This document shows, in pieces, positions 18,407-27,510 of a DNA stretch of 64,000 nt. Positions within the stretch are counted from its first letter, which is position 1. Each line of letters begins with the position of its first letter. The notes under the pieces were generated by a model. The model saw only the letters and a program-made list of their open reading frames with translations. It did no database searches and was not told the origin of the DNA. The DNA is from Labilibaculum sp041595635. GTDB taxonomy: Bacteria; Bacteroidota; Bacteroidia; Bacteroidales; Marinifilaceae. The stretch lies in the NCBI RefSeq assembly GCF_041595635.1, contig NZ_JBFHJW010000005.1, positions 52,738-116,737 of the forward strand, in the 5' to 3' direction. Made by a program: the position numbers and the translations under genes.

Positions 18407-19702
18407 ATGACAAGCGATCCCATCCTGGAACTATACAATCATCAATTTGCAATTATTTCATTGGAAACCACAGGCATATCGCCAAAGCATGGCGATCATT
18501 TGGTGGAACTAGCCATACAAACTGTAAATTGGAATGGGGAATTGCTCGACAGCTACGAGACATTAGTTCATCTAGGCAAAGACATGGAAGGATTCCATAT
18601 TCATGGCATTACCAACGAAATGGTAAAAAATGCTCCTTCTATTTCTGAGATCATACCCGATATTTTATTCAGATTGAATGGCAAAACCCTTGTTGCTCAC
18701 GATTTAAATTTTGTGCTTCGTTTTTTAGAGCCTGCATTAAAAGGCCAGGTAGAAAATCTGCAAGGGATTTGCACCCTACAACTATACAATTTAGTTGCTC
18801 CAGATTCTGGTCTGCGCCGATTAGAGCAACTTTGCAATTACTATGACATTGATATTTCAGAGCATAATACCGCCAAATCCAATTCCCTGGCAACAGCCAA
18901 ATTGTTCTCTATTTTAAAGAATTTGTATGCCCAACAATTCGAGCTTGAAACTTTCATTGAAAATTTTCTTAAAGTAACTCAAATTGAAGATTGTCCGCAC
19001 GAGCGAAACATCTTTATGAAGCGAAAAGAGGCCCGAAACATTGCTAACATTCATAAAACAAAACTGTACGATCTACTGAACCGCTTGACTTCCAATGCTG
19101 GAGATTCAATTCCTGTTCGTCAATACTTAAATGTATTGGATCGAGCACTGGCTGATCGAATTCTAAATGAAAAGGAAATTAGCTCCCTTATTGATTTAGC
19201 TTCAGACTTCAAGCTTTCTAAGCAACAGGTAATGGAAATTCATGAGGAATATCTGCGCAAGTTAATTCGCATTTACCTTTTGGATGAAATTCTTACTAAA
19301 TTAGAAATGGAAGATCTGAATTTAGTTGCTGATTTACTATGTATTCTGCCTAAAGAATTGAATTTGCTCATTGAATATGAACGTACAAAAATTCCCATTA
19401 CCACTCCTGCCATTCAGAAACAATTAAAATCGTTGCTTGGCAAAAATGTCTGTTTTTCTGGTCATCTCGACTGTAAAATCAATGGAAAGCGTATCGATTG
19501 TGAGTTAGCGCAACAACTGGTAAAAGAACGTGGCTTAAACGTTAAACGAGTAGTCTCAAAAAATGTAGATTATCTGGTTACAGCTCATGCAGAGCAATTC
19601 TCAGGAAAAGGACGCAAAAATCGCAAAGCCATGGAATATCATGTAAATGTAATGGATGAAAGAATATTTTGGGAGATGATTGGAGTACAAGTAGATAATT
19701 AG
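18407..19702 (+). CDS. DEDDh exonuclease-like/BRCT fusion, catalytic residues lost
   Basis: A 431-residue protein. Residues about 10-180 align by eye with the DnaQ-type DEDDh exonuclease fold (FAIISLETTG, then VAHDLNFVLRFLE, then HNTAKSNSLATAKLF). However, the first Asp of the DxE motif is S18, the Asp after NF in Exo II is V103, and the Exo III Asp is replaced by Ser/Asn. Residues about 345-431 form a BRCT domain (GKNVCFSGHLD ... NVDYLVTA). It is therefore probably a non-catalytic DNA-binding or scaffold protein. The middle part is helical and unrecognised. The gene converges with the terpenoid operon. Confidence 0.78.
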   Translation: MTSDPILELYNHQFAIISLETTGISPKHGDHLVELAIQTVNWNGELLDSYETLVHLGKDMEGFHIHGITNEMVKNAPSISEIIPDILFRLNGKTLVAHDLNFVLRFLEPALKGQVENLQGICTLQLYNLVAPDSGLRRLEQLCNYYDIDISEHNTAKSNSLATAKLFSILKNLYAQQFELETFIENFLKVTQIEDCPHERNIFMKRKEARNIANIHKTKLYDLLNRLTSNAGDSIPVRQYLNVLDRALADRILNEKEISSLIDLASDFKLSKQQVMEIHEEYLRKLIRIYLLDEILTKLEMEDLNLVADLLCILPKELNLLIEYERTKIPITTPAIQKQLKSLLGKNVCFSGHLDCKINGKRIDCELAQQLVKERGLNVKRVVSKNVDYLVTAHAEQFSGKGRKNRKAMEYHVNVMDERIFWEMIGVQVDN

Positions 19703-19754
19703 GAATTATAAACTCAATTAGCCCAAATTAAAGATATAGGACAGTATTGCTAAA

Positions 19755-21554
19755 TTAAGTAGTCATTACTAATTCAGAATTCTTAATTGTTTTCAAAACT
19801 TCTTTTAAAGCCGAACTGGCAAATACCAAGGGATACATATCCTCGAAATACCAAAGTGATGCGAAATACAATCCTATTGGACTTGCTTTAATTTCCGTTA
19901 AATCGATGGGTAAATTTTGATGCAACCAATTAATTGCCAAACTTATTTGTGTCCAATTATCTGTACCACTCAAGGCTCGAATTGCAAGCGCTGTTTCTTC
20001 AATTGTAGAAATTATAGAATCATTTCCGCCCCATCCACCATCTTGATTCTGAGTAGAAAGAAGGAAATTCATCGCTTTAATTTTTGCTTTACCTGATCCA
20101 AACATACACATTGACTCAATGCAAATTAAGGAATACAAAACAATAGATGTTCCATATACCGGATTGTGATGTTTTGCATCATCTTCGTTCCCAAACCATA
20201 GTGGCAACCACGAACCATCTGCTTGCTGTGTTGATTTAATATATTGCCAGGACTTTCTGAAAAAGGTATGAATTTTTGCTCTTACTTCTGGGTTTATCTC
20301 CTTACCCCACAAACTAATTGCTTTCATGGCATGAGCAGTAATATCAGGACAAGAGCAATCAAAAGGCAATTTTCCCCAGCCTTTACAGAATGTTGGCATT
20401 CCGCCATCGGAATTTTGCATTTTCAGCAACCAATTAATTCCATCTTCGACCACTTTTGTTGGTATCTCCTGAAATTGCTTAAGGCGATGCAATGCAATTA
20501 ATGCTCCCGAAGTATCATCAGCATCTGGCACACCTCCTTGAAGGTGAGTCCAAGCCCAACCCCCAGGCTGTGCTTTGGTAAAAGGATGTATTTCTTGCAA
20601 TTGCTGATCCACTAAACCATTCACCGTCTTCTCTATTCTTGGCAAACTTGCTAAATTCTCATCAGCCAATGCATTTAAAGACAAAGATGTTACCCAAGTA
20701 GCCAAATGTGTATCGATAGGCCAGCTTCCATCCTCACGAATCGATTCACAAAGAAAACTAGACGCTTTAGAGCAAACCTCAAGTTCTTTCTCTCCTGCCC
20801 CTATCAAACTCATGAGAACAAATCCAGTAAGCGGTGTAGCCTCTAAAAAGCCACCATTATCAGGTTGTTTTTCTGCCAGCACCTTCAGTACTTTTGCTTT
20901 TACCGATTTATTGAGCTGAGCTATTGGCTTACTGTTTTTAGTATTTACCGATTTTACCAGACCAATAGCAATTAAAGCAGGAATAGCATAACTTACCACT
21001 GAAAGATTTAAAAATTTAAAGAGACGATCTGGGAAAATAGCCATTTGAAAAGGCAACTGTGGAACCAAATCCCAACCTTTCTCTCCCAGTCTGCCCGACA
21101 AGGCACACATGGCCAAAATAGGAACTGAAAAGGTCTGATCTTTCTGGTAATGATTTAAAACAGCAGTACTAATTGATTTGGGATCGAGTTCTTTTAATTG
21201 ATCAGTCAACCAATTTTCAGCATTCTGAAGGCATTCTGTATATTTGGGGTCATTCTTAACTATCGACAGACATGCCCATGTTAATAGTGTTGTACTCAAA
21301 TTACTTTTACTGCGGATGGTATCGCCCCATCCTCCATCCAAATTGGAATTATTCATCAACCATTTTAATCCGCTCGCAATCTGAAAATTGTACTTTTTCG
21401 AATCGTATTGCCACAGTGCAAAAACAGCTATTGCTGTAGACAAAGCACTACTCGAAAGCTTGCCATCCCAATACCCATCTTCATTTTGAAGAGAGATGAT
21501 GTGCTCATCTAGTTTTTGCTTAAGAGATTGTATTTTATCGAATTTTGCTTGCAT
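19755..21554 (-). CDS. Squalene-hopene cyclase-like class II terpene cyclase
   Basis: A 599-residue alpha-alpha toroid protein. The catalytic acid motif D344-A-D-D347 of class II cyclases lies in GGVPDADDTSG. At least six QW-type repeats are visible, among them NEDGYWDG, SNLDGGWGDT, REDGSWPID, QQADGSWLPLWFG and QNQDGGWGG. The length is close to bacterial squalene-hopene cyclases (about 630). The DADD motif supports a protonation-initiated cyclisation of a polyprenyl chain. No squalene synthase genes are in the window, so the substrate may be something other than squalene. It is the last gene of the operon, 22 bp after the 322-residue toroid gene. Confidence 0.85.
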   Translation of the reverse strand: MQAKFDKIQSLKQKLDEHIISLQNEDGYWDGKLSSSALSTAIAVFALWQYDSKKYNFQIASGLKWLMNNSNLDGGWGDTIRSKSNLSTTLLTWACLSIVKNDPKYTECLQNAENWLTDQLKELDPKSISTAVLNHYQKDQTFSVPILAMCALSGRLGEKGWDLVPQLPFQMAIFPDRLFKFLNLSVVSYAIPALIAIGLVKSVNTKNSKPIAQLNKSVKAKVLKVLAEKQPDNGGFLEATPLTGFVLMSLIGAGEKELEVCSKASSFLCESIREDGSWPIDTHLATWVTSLSLNALADENLASLPRIEKTVNGLVDQQLQEIHPFTKAQPGGWAWTHLQGGVPDADDTSGALIALHRLKQFQEIPTKVVEDGINWLLKMQNSDGGMPTFCKGWGKLPFDCSCPDITAHAMKAISLWGKEINPEVRAKIHTFFRKSWQYIKSTQQADGSWLPLWFGNEDDAKHHNPVYGTSIVLYSLICIESMCMFGSGKAKIKAMNFLLSTQNQDGGWGGNDSIISTIEETALAIRALSGTDNWTQISLAINWLHQNLPIDLTEIKASPIGLYFASLWYFEDMYPLVFASSALKEVLKTIKNSELVMTT

Positions 21555-21576
21555 TCAAATGAATCAAATGTGAGTA

Positions 21577-22545
21577 TCAAGATAAAACACCTATGCCTAA
21601 AAGAGCGTAATAGGTGTACTCCACATCACAGGTCATGTCGGCTATGCTACCAAAGAATCCTCCGGACTCATCCCAGTGAAGGTTTATGAAATTTACGGAA
21701 TTTTCTGCATAGTCTTGCATATTTTCTCCAGATAGCTTTAAGGCAAGTAATGTTACTGATGTGGATAATAGATCTGCTATAGGAACTTCTTTGGCAGCCA
21801 TAAAGCCACCTCTTTTAGATAACATTTGATTCAGCCATTCTTTGCTTTTTCCGGAGTCTAAATCCATAATTAATCCTGCAGCAGTGGATGAAGTCACACC
21901 ATCAGAACTATTTTCTTCATTGGCGAAGGAACCATTCAAAGATCGCAAAGCTTTATTAGCAACAATTATCTTTTCTAGCAATTCTTTTTCTGCATTCAAA
22001 TCCTGAAAAAGTGTCCACATCAAATAATTGGCGTAAATAGTAGATCTACTGGCCTCTTTTTTAATGTGATTATAGCCTCCATCGGATGCATTATGTTCTT
22101 CCAACTCCCTCAATATATTGGAATAGTCGTTCTTTATGGATTTTACAATTCGATTGACAATTATATTTTTTGCAAAGCTATTAGCTAATAATTTGGAAGC
22201 CTTCAAACCTGATTTTTGTCTTACATCAATCAAATGAAGCAGAAAATCACAGCGAACAAGACAAACAGAATGTACAAAATCCAAATTACCTTCTTGTTTT
22301 ATTCTCTTTAAATACTTTCGTTCCTCGCTTACATTCAGTTTTACATCTAAAATTAAAGCTAACGTATAACCAAATACGGTATAATACAAATCTGCCATTC
22401 CTGCACGATCTATAAATCCACCACTTTCTAATTTTTGGGTTCTTACAAAGGATTTAATCTGATTTTGTGCTTCTTCACTCAAAACTTCCTGAGATTTTAG
22501 AAGTGCTTTGAGAATGAATTGATTGCAATTGGTTACCTTGTTCAA
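21577..22545 (-). CDS. Small prenyltransferase/squalene-oxidase-repeat protein
   Basis: A 322-residue protein with several toroid repeats (SGGFIDRAGMADLYYT, DGGYNHIKKEAS, RGGFMAAKEVPIAD, SGGFFGSIADMT) and the spacing of protein-prenyltransferase beta subunits or single cyclase domains. It lacks a DxDD motif, so it is not a cyclase on its own. The only start codon in frame is a TTG at 22545; a TAA precedes it. It lies between the prenyl synthetase fusion and the cyclase and probably binds the prenyl intermediate or pairs with one of them. The function is inferred from context. Confidence 0.75.
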   Translation of the reverse strand: MNKVTNCNQFILKALLKSQEVLSEEAQNQIKSFVRTQKLESGGFIDRAGMADLYYTVFGYTLALILDVKLNVSEERKYLKRIKQEGNLDFVHSVCLVRCDFLLHLIDVRQKSGLKASKLLANSFAKNIIVNRIVKSIKNDYSNILRELEEHNASDGGYNHIKKEASRSTIYANYLMWTLFQDLNAEKELLEKIIVANKALRSLNGSFANEENSSDGVTSSTAAGLIMDLDSGKSKEWLNQMLSKRGGFMAAKEVPIADLLSTSVTLLALKLSGENMQDYAENSVNFINLHWDESGGFFGSIADMTCDVEYTYYALLGIGVLS

Positions 22546-22621
22546 AATGATATGAATTGTAGGTTACTATTTTTCTTTTTCCTTATTAGACATTCTATAA
22601 ATTGCCCAATAATTTTCAACA

Positions 22622-24241
22622 TTAATTCATTTCTGGAACGATACGGTTCAACAAACGAGTTAGTAATATTTTTAGTGTTGTATTTTTTAGAGGTTTTAAA
22701 GCTTTTAAAGCATTTCGTTTGTAAATAATTAACATCTCTTCTGCTTCTTTCATTGCCTTTTGAGTTTCTTCCCATTGCAAAAACTCCACCTCTAAACTAC
22801 TATCCTTCTTTTGATTTCTAAGGTACCACTCCTGCATTTTTTCAGGATGACTTTTATTCAAAAGTGTTGAAACCAAGGATGGTTGAATGGTGTTGAAACC
22901 ACTTGCTATACTTTCTTGTTTGAAATCATCCAAATCATCTTTAATTTGATAGGCAATTCCTAGTGCATTACTATATTCTGAAATGATTTTTTGAACTTGT
23001 TCATCTGCAACTGCCAATATTGCTCCAAATTGCAAAGCAACCTCAAATGCAGGAGATGTTTTATTACTGAAAATACGAATTATTTCCTCTTCCGTAAGCA
23101 ATTTTTCATTTCTTCTCCATAACAACTCCTCTCCTTGTCCTAAAGACAAATCTCTGTGAGCATTTGAAGCTACCGACAGCAACTTTCGAATGTTTTTTGC
23201 TCCCGATTCAGCTACCATTTGATAACCAAACCCCACTAGTAAATCTCCTACATTTAGCGCAACAGGTATATCGTATTCTTTATGAAGTGTAGGCTTTCTG
23301 TAACGTTCATCATCTTCATCTGCAATATCATCATGAACCAAAGATGCTTTATGAAAGCACTCTATGGAAACTGCTAATTTCTGTATTGTTTCGTCATACA
23401 CTCCACCATTTCCAGTTAAGGCATCATAAACAGCAACCATAATCATTGGTCTCCAACGCTTCCCATCCTTTTCCATCCAATTTATAGCAATATTAATGGT
23501 AGGATCATCTTTTCCGAAAAGAACGCTTAGTTTATCTATAGTAAACCAATCTTTTACTACTTGTTTTAAAGATTCAAGATTGATCCAGCCTTTCCAATTG
23601 CTTTCATTTCGAATGGCTAGAACTTCGTCTAACCAAATTCTATCTACCTTAGAATCCTTACAATCGTTGTTATACAGTGGAATTGCAATGGATGGAACTG
23701 CTTCTTTTACTGCCAAAGGAAAAGTACGTTCAAATGAATGCAAACAACCTACACCAATAACACATTCGACCTGTCCCGACGAAAGTAAAATACTTGCTGA
23801 AGTAGTTCCCTCACTAACAATGGTATGATAGCCAAATTCGTCTGCTTGTGCAATAATCTCCGCCAAATCACAACGTCCACATTGTTCGCAAAGCAATCCC
23901 AGCTCATCATATTTAGCTGGACATTGGGAGGAATGGCTAATGCATTTTGGCAATAGTAAAATTCGTCGGTTAAAAGGAATTCCAGCCACAATAGTACTCC
24001 AAGCATAATTGTTAATCATTACGGCCAATAATTTCTGATACAAAAACAATTCAGGATGCTTTTGAATCAATTCTCCAGAATGAAAAATCACGTCCTCTTC
24101 TTGCAAAGGCGGCACCAATTCACACTCAGCAGCATAATCACGAATCAGATCACGAATCTGTTTCAACTTTTTAGGATGCTGTGGCAAACTATTTCCGAAA
24201 CTTGTATTTACTTGTTTATTTCTTACAACCATTTGGTACAT
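22622..24241 (-). CDS. DUF116-polyprenyl diphosphate synthetase fusion
   Basis: A 539-residue two-domain protein. The N-terminal 200 or so residues are DUF116-like, with five Cys in LPKCISHSSQCPAKYDEL and LLCEQCGRCDL that could bind a metal or Fe-S cluster. The C-terminal part is a trans-polyprenyl synthetase: the first Asp-rich motif is D304-D305 in HDDIADEDDERYRKP, and the second is IKDDLDDFKQE. It would make a polyprenyl diphosphate, with chain length unknown. Stand-alone prenyl synthases are about 300-330 residues, so the added domain is notable. It is the second gene of a radical SAM/cyclase operon. Confidence 0.82.
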   Translation of the reverse strand: MYQMVVRNKQVNTSFGNSLPQHPKKLKQIRDLIRDYAAECELVPPLQEEDVIFHSGELIQKHPELFLYQKLLAVMINNYAWSTIVAGIPFNRRILLLPKCISHSSQCPAKYDELGLLCEQCGRCDLAEIIAQADEFGYHTIVSEGTTSASILLSSGQVECVIGVGCLHSFERTFPLAVKEAVPSIAIPLYNNDCKDSKVDRIWLDEVLAIRNESNWKGWINLESLKQVVKDWFTIDKLSVLFGKDDPTINIAINWMEKDGKRWRPMIMVAVYDALTGNGGVYDETIQKLAVSIECFHKASLVHDDIADEDDERYRKPTLHKEYDIPVALNVGDLLVGFGYQMVAESGAKNIRKLLSVASNAHRDLSLGQGEELLWRRNEKLLTEEEIIRIFSNKTSPAFEVALQFGAILAVADEQVQKIISEYSNALGIAYQIKDDLDDFKQESIASGFNTIQPSLVSTLLNKSHPEKMQEWYLRNQKKDSSLEVEFLQWEETQKAMKEAEEMLIIYKRNALKALKPLKNTTLKILLTRLLNRIVPEMN

Positions 24242-24297
24242 ATATCAATTAAATCAATTGAGTACGGGCACAATGAATTACCTCTCTGTAAAACTTA

Positions 24298-25491
24298 TTA
24301 TCCGTAGGCTCCAAATCCAAAAAAAGAATACTTTTTTGCAAATCGGTACAACCAACTTTTTTCAGGAATTTCTTTTCCTGGAATGTGATGACCAGCGCAT
24401 ACCTTCATCTTCTTCAATTCTTTAAATGAAGCATTCCTTTTCGATGAATCATAAGCATTTACATTCTTTAGCATCGTATGCAATTGCTGCGGATTATCCA
24501 ATAATATGCAGCCTTGCGTGCATTCATTAATACCTTTTCTCAGGCCTCCGATATATTTCGAATTCTCAATTAGCTCTACAATATTTGAATCCTTTTCAAT
24601 TTTTTCTCCTGCAAACTGAATTGGTGGGCAAAATTCGATATCACCATAAGGATTGATGTGATGTGACAAGCCCAAAGCTCCAGGACACAAGGCTTGTCCA
24701 TTTTCATCCCAATAGGTATCTATGATCATCAAGGGTGCTTTTACACGAATATCTACCATAAACTGACGTAATTTTAATATTTCTTCTTCGGATAAAGCCA
24801 ATTCGGTGTTTGGACGTGCTCCTACAGGTCGATAAATATAAAACCATAAGTAATGAATCCCCTTTTTAATGCACGAATTCACAAATTCTTTGTTCACCAA
24901 ATCTTTAAAGTTCGATTTGCAAACACTCGTTGCCACTCCTGTAAACAATTTATTCTTTGTAGAAGCTTCGATCCCTGTCATAGTTCGGGCATACACATTA
25001 TTCGCTCCTCTTCGAATATCACTAACATCTTGCAGACCTTCCACACTAATTAAAGGTGAAACGTTCCCTAATTTTCTTAGTCGCTGAGCAAGTTCATCAG
25101 TTAGTAAAGTTCCATTGGTGAACATCTGAAAATAGCAATCAGAATGTCTTTCAATCACATCCATTAAATGAGGATACATCAGCGGTTCACCACCCAACAA
25201 GCCAAAGAAATATGAACCTTTCTTTTTACTCGAAACAATTATGTTCTCTAATGTTTCCACATCCATTCCCTTGGAAGTATTGTTGATGGTAACCCAACAT
25301 CCCTGGCAATTCAAATTACAATTGTCAGTAACTGAAATCATCATGAAAGCCGGATACAATTCACCCTTCTTCAGGCGTTTCTTGTGTTTAGCAACTGCCT
25401 TCATCCCCTTCCAACCCAAATTATAGCCAAGTTTCCATAGCAATCTGGCATCCACCTGTCTCAGTATTCTTGTTCCTAATGAAAAAATCAT
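24298..25491 (-). CDS. Radical SAM protein of the terpenoid operon
   Basis: A 397-residue enzyme with the radical SAM motif C58-x3-C62-x2-C65 (CNLNCQGCW) and FFGLLGGEPLMYP, the usual glycine-rich motif after it. The C-terminal part has further Cys (CPGALG, EFCPPIQFAG, CTQGCILL, MKVCAGHHIPG) that may hold an auxiliary cluster. The HpnH hopanoid enzyme also belongs to this superfamily and occurs with cyclases, but the motifs here differ, so I do not give that name. It is the first gene of the operon, 56 bp before the prenyl synthetase fusion, and is likely to modify the terpenoid product. Confidence 0.82.
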   Translation of the reverse strand: MIFSLGTRILRQVDARLLWKLGYNLGWKGMKAVAKHKKRLKKGELYPAFMMISVTDNCNLNCQGCWVTINNTSKGMDVETLENIIVSSKKKGSYFFGLLGGEPLMYPHLMDVIERHSDCYFQMFTNGTLLTDELAQRLRKLGNVSPLISVEGLQDVSDIRRGANNVYARTMTGIEASTKNKLFTGVATSVCKSNFKDLVNKEFVNSCIKKGIHYLWFYIYRPVGARPNTELALSEEEILKLRQFMVDIRVKAPLMIIDTYWDENGQALCPGALGLSHHINPYGDIEFCPPIQFAGEKIEKDSNIVELIENSKYIGGLRKGINECTQGCILLDNPQQLHTMLKNVNAYDSSKRNASFKELKKMKVCAGHHIPGKEIPEKSWLYRFAKKYSFFGFGAYG

Positions 25492-25742
25492 TCTTTTCTA
25501 TTTCTTAATTTTATCTCTTCTTCAGAGCTAAATTTTATACTCAAATGTCTTTATAATATTCAAGCAACAACTACTAAATTGTGCTCTTGGCAAATTTCGC
25601 AATCCTACTTCTAATGGGAGATGGCGACAGCCATAGGTGTACTTCTAAAATAGAATACAAAAATACACCCTTTTGCCCATCAGCATTTTCCCGAAAAGAG
25701 TAAAATTCATATAGGAAATAAGTAGACTTGATTAGTTTTTAC

Positions 25743-26153
25743 TTAATCATGATCATGTCCTTTATAAATCCACATTGGCAAACAACTTCCAGCTTTTTCA
25801 AATCCACACTTTTCATAAAAATCAATCGCTTCTCCATCTGCCACTAAAATCTGTTGGTGAAAATCTAAATATTTCTCTTGAAATTTATTCATTATCATTT
25901 TTCCAATACCACATCCTTGATATTCAGGAAGAATTAATAAATGTGGATAATAAACAACTAAATATCCATCTGAAATCGAATTAGCCAATCCAACTAACTT
26001 ATCACCATCCCAAGCAGAAATCAATGAATGAGAGTTCTCCAATGCTTTTATCAACTCATCTGGTTTATCGGCTGATGACCATTTATTTTGTCTATACAAA
26101 TCAAAAATTTTGTCTTTATCTATTTGACTTTTCTCTGAAATCTCTATTTTCAT
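25743..26153 (-). CDS. GNAT family N-acetyltransferase
   Basis: A 136-residue protein. The acetyl-CoA binding motif is in LLILPEYQGCGIGKMIMNKF, and the C-terminal FYEKCGFEKAG is typical of GNATs. The substrate is unknown. The gene stands alone between the terpenoid operon and the redox module. Confidence 0.88.
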   Translation of the reverse strand: MKIEISEKSQIDKDKIFDLYRQNKWSSADKPDELIKALENSHSLISAWDGDKLVGLANSISDGYLVVYYPHLLILPEYQGCGIGKMIMNKFQEKYLDFHQQILVADGEAIDFYEKCGFEKAGSCLPMWIYKGHDHD

Positions 26154-26297
26154 TCAATAATCTTTAATGTATATTTAAACGCTTGTCTTGCTCGGCTAAC
26201 TAAAAAATAAGCAGACCGGTTTGGTCTTTTCGTAATTAGCAACCTATTACTTTATAAAGCGTGACTTGAAATCAAGCTTAACCATTATTCAATCCTT

Positions 26298-27122
26298 TTA
26301 GCAACAAGGCGAATTCAAATCTTCATCATTACAATCGCAATCATATTTCTCGACTTTCTTTTCATCCTCTTTTTTCTCTGCTCCACTGCAACAAGCCCGA
26401 CGCTCATCCTCAGCCATTTTAAACTGATCATTCTTCAGTAAGGTCATTTGGAAATTTTTTCTGCGAGCACTTAGTACAGAATAAACATCATCATTTTGAA
26501 TTTGTTCCAAAATATCCGTTTTCTCATTCTCAGAACCATCACTTTCACCTCCATCTATGGGACTTTCGGCATGTTTAGGGAAAATAATTGCATTTTGAGG
26601 ACATACTCTGGCACAAGCTGGACACATGTCCTTACAATTTGCCGAAGCAGAAACCACAACCGTACCATCATCCTCAACAGAGTAAACACTAAACAAGCAA
26701 AAGTTTAAGCATTTGCGACAAGCATTGCAACGGTCGTAATCAATAACCGGATACCAAGGTTTCCAAGCATCGGAATATTTAATTTTCAGTGGCTCTAGGG
26801 TATTAGATTCCAATTGAGAAATTACTTCCTCCTGATTCTCATTATCCACATGATGATATTTTGTAGTATGAGCCTCATCCTTTCTTCCTGAATTATTGAC
26901 TAAGTTTTGTATTGCCCGAGCCTGACAACCAAAAACAATAGCATCCTCTGCATTGTACAGACTTTCCAAATCATTAGGATTTTTAAGAATTGTACCACAC
27001 ATGTCCTCGATATAAGTATAGCCTATATTTCTTTCCTCTAGAGCACTTTTCAATTTCTGAACCGATTTCTTTTCGATTTTTCCATCCTTCTCGCACCCGC
27101 AAATGAATATATGTTTGCCCAT
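26298..27122 (-). CDS. 4Fe-4S ferredoxin-domain protein with a Cys-rich tail
   Basis: A 274-residue cytoplasmic protein. Residues 1-95 form an unrecognised alpha/beta domain starting MGKHIFICGCEKDGK. It is followed by two [4Fe-4S] motifs, the first in CNACRKCLNFC and the second in CKDMCPACARVCP, and an acidic linker. The C-terminal tail is rich in Cys (ACCSG, CDCNDED, SPCC). The N-terminus is reminiscent of HdrA-type or CO-dehydrogenase-associated FeS proteins, but I cannot name it. It is the last gene of the minus-strand redox run, 388 bp after the ABC permease, so it may have its own promoter. Confidence 0.75.
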   Translation of the reverse strand: MGKHIFICGCEKDGKIEKKSVQKLKSALEERNIGYTYIEDMCGTILKNPNDLESLYNAEDAIVFGCQARAIQNLVNNSGRKDEAHTTKYHHVDNENQEEVISQLESNTLEPLKIKYSDAWKPWYPVIDYDRCNACRKCLNFCLFSVYSVEDDGTVVVSASANCKDMCPACARVCPQNAIIFPKHAESPIDGGESDGSENEKTDILEQIQNDDVYSVLSARRKNFQMTLLKNDQFKMAEDERRACCSGAEKKEDEKKVEKYDCDCNDEDLNSPCC

Positions 27123-27510
27123 AATTTACAAATTAGTACTTAGTATTAAATAATCAGAATAAAGACTTTTATAGTCTTTCATATCCTCATTACCATATTA
27201 CTCATTCACACATTAATTCTTCTTTTTGATATCATATGCCAATAGAGCATCTCCAAGGCGAATGTATTATATTGTTGATAATTGGTTAAGCAAAATGCTC
27301 TTTTGTTCCTTTTTTCATTTGAACATAGCCGTAATTCCATCACTTCAAAAGTTGTAATTACTATTTCAACCTGAGCTTTTACTTGTACAACATTTTATTA
27401 GCAGAAATTGTTTTTTGTTACCAAATTTTAAACTAGAATGCTTATTAACTGCTAGCAGAAAGATAAGCAAGACTATCAATTTTACCAATTATATGGTAAT
27501 GAGTTATTTA
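27123..27510. other. Intergenic region (388 bp) between the ABC permease and ferredoxin genes
   Basis: An AT-rich stretch with no supported gene. It presumably contains the promoter of the minus-strand ferredoxin gene, but I find no convincing TAnnTTTG/TTG pair. Confidence 0.4.

Noticed and set aside
24298..25491. HpnH adenosylhopane synthase
   Set aside because: The radical SAM motif context (CNLNCQGCW) and the C-terminal Cys pattern do not look like HpnH, and no hopanoid-specific partner genes are present.
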